Of a DNA stretch of 64,000 nt, positions 63,153 through 64,000 are shown one piece after another. The DNA is from Baylisascaris procyonis (lineage: Eukaryota > Nematoda > Chromadorea > Rhabditida > Ascarididae). Position 1 is the first letter of the stretch; the number at the start of each line of letters is the position of its first letter. The DNA is taken from assembly GCA_037389465.1 (NCBI GenBank), contig JAZARR010000089.1, forward strand, positions 2,542,001 to 2,606,000. The letters run 5' to 3'. The notes under the pieces were generated by a model that was given only the letters and a program-made list of their open reading frames with translations, did no database searches and was not told where the DNA came from. The position numbers were made by a program, and so were the translations under genes.

Positions 63153-64000
63153 CTAAAAGAAACGATTGACCATAATACTTGAATAATTAAATATGAATAA
63201 AGAAGCAGTGTTATTTTCTTCCACCATCTCTTCAGTAGTCCTCTGCACTAATTGGGTATGTACCGTTGAAACATTACTGGAATTTACGATTGCGATAATA
63301 AATATATTTATGCAACAATTGCAATAAATGCATGTGTATCATAGAACGTGAGTTATAATGAGTGAGCTAGAGGTAACATTTTATCTTCTCCAATGCGCTT
63401 ATATTTATAGCGAACTTCAATTTTGTAGTAAGTAATTAAGATCATGACTTATTATGCTGATATTATATAATAATCTCACCTTATTTGATTTTCGCATTCA
63501 AATGAAGACTGTCAGAGATATTCGATTATTGTAAATTTACTAAAAAAAAAGCACTGGAAGTAATAGTTTCTTTCTGGAAAATATAATATTATTATCAAAC
63601 ATAACGTTATAGTAATTGCGCATTGATTGCATATTTCAAACTTCAATCATAATAAAATATATGATAAATTAGCAGAAATAATTCAAAATAATTTACTTTG
63701 CAATGTGCATCGGATCTTTTCGTGCATTTTTGCATCTTTGCATTATTTCATTGAAATCGCAAAGGTATTGCAAAATTTTTACGAAATTAGTCATAATCAC
63801 TCACATTTGTATTACATTCAAGAACGAGCAAAGATTCTTTTTCGCAATTTTTTCAGATCTTTTAGTCTGCACCAACAAATATAAGGTTATATAAAAAATT
63901 CTTTATATATCCCAACATAAAAAGAATATAACCATTAAATCTTTTTACAAATTCATGTATCGATGGTTTTTAAACGGTGATATGCCTAAGCAAGCGCATA
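63153..64000. other. vab-7 intron or upstream region, no exon seen
   Basis: The sequence beyond the first visible homeobox exon shows no minus-strand segment with Eve-like N-terminal coding and suitable phase. It is taken as intron, with further exons outside the window. Confidence 0.5.

Overview
The window is eukaryotic and reads as a nematode genome: AT-rich, intron-rich, with TTTCAG/TTTGCAG acceptors, two likely spliced-leader acceptors just before start codons, and protein families (cuticlin with a vWA domain, an Eve/VAB-7 homeodomain) typical of nematodes. The species cannot be named from the sequence. Three protein genes could be rebuilt exon by exon with consistent reading phase. All lie on the minus strand.

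Layout, left to right. 1-12.4 kb has no gene I can assign; it holds simple repeats, GC-richer islands with short open frames, and one striking short peptide frame at 8.85 kb. 12463-26365 is a 14-exon, 700-residue TMEM245 homologue (multi-pass membrane protein of the TqsA/AI-2E-like superfamily), with a 29-bp minisatellite of 18 copies in its largest intron and an optional-looking extra exon. 26.4-32.0 kb is intergenic with one candidate small membrane peptide. 32032-48464 is a 13-exon, 576-residue cut-6 homologue: signal peptide, vWA domain, ZP domain, basic cleavage site, C-terminal membrane anchor. Its 7.3-kb fourth intron carries two decayed LINE fragments; other introns carry a tRNA-like sequence and antisense exon-like frames. 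48.5-58.5 kb is intergenic. 58489-63152 is the 3' part of a vab-7/even-skipped homologue; its 5' exons are beyond the right edge.

The three genes do not form a pathway. cut-6 encodes an extracellular cuticle component, vab-7 an embryonic patterning factor, and TMEM245 a membrane protein of unknown transport role. From memory, C. elegans cut-6 and vab-7 lie on the same clone (M142), so their adjacency here looks like conserved nematode microsynteny.

The most unusual signals are a tandem array of duplicated 3' splice sites in front of the last cut-6 exon, a cut-6 stop codon embedded in an AATAAA signal, a two-codon upstream ORF overlapping the cut-6 start, a sense-oriented array of 5'-splice-site-like repeats in TMEM245, and an exon-like coding stretch antisense to cut-6. 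I found no CRISPR array, operon or intact transposon.
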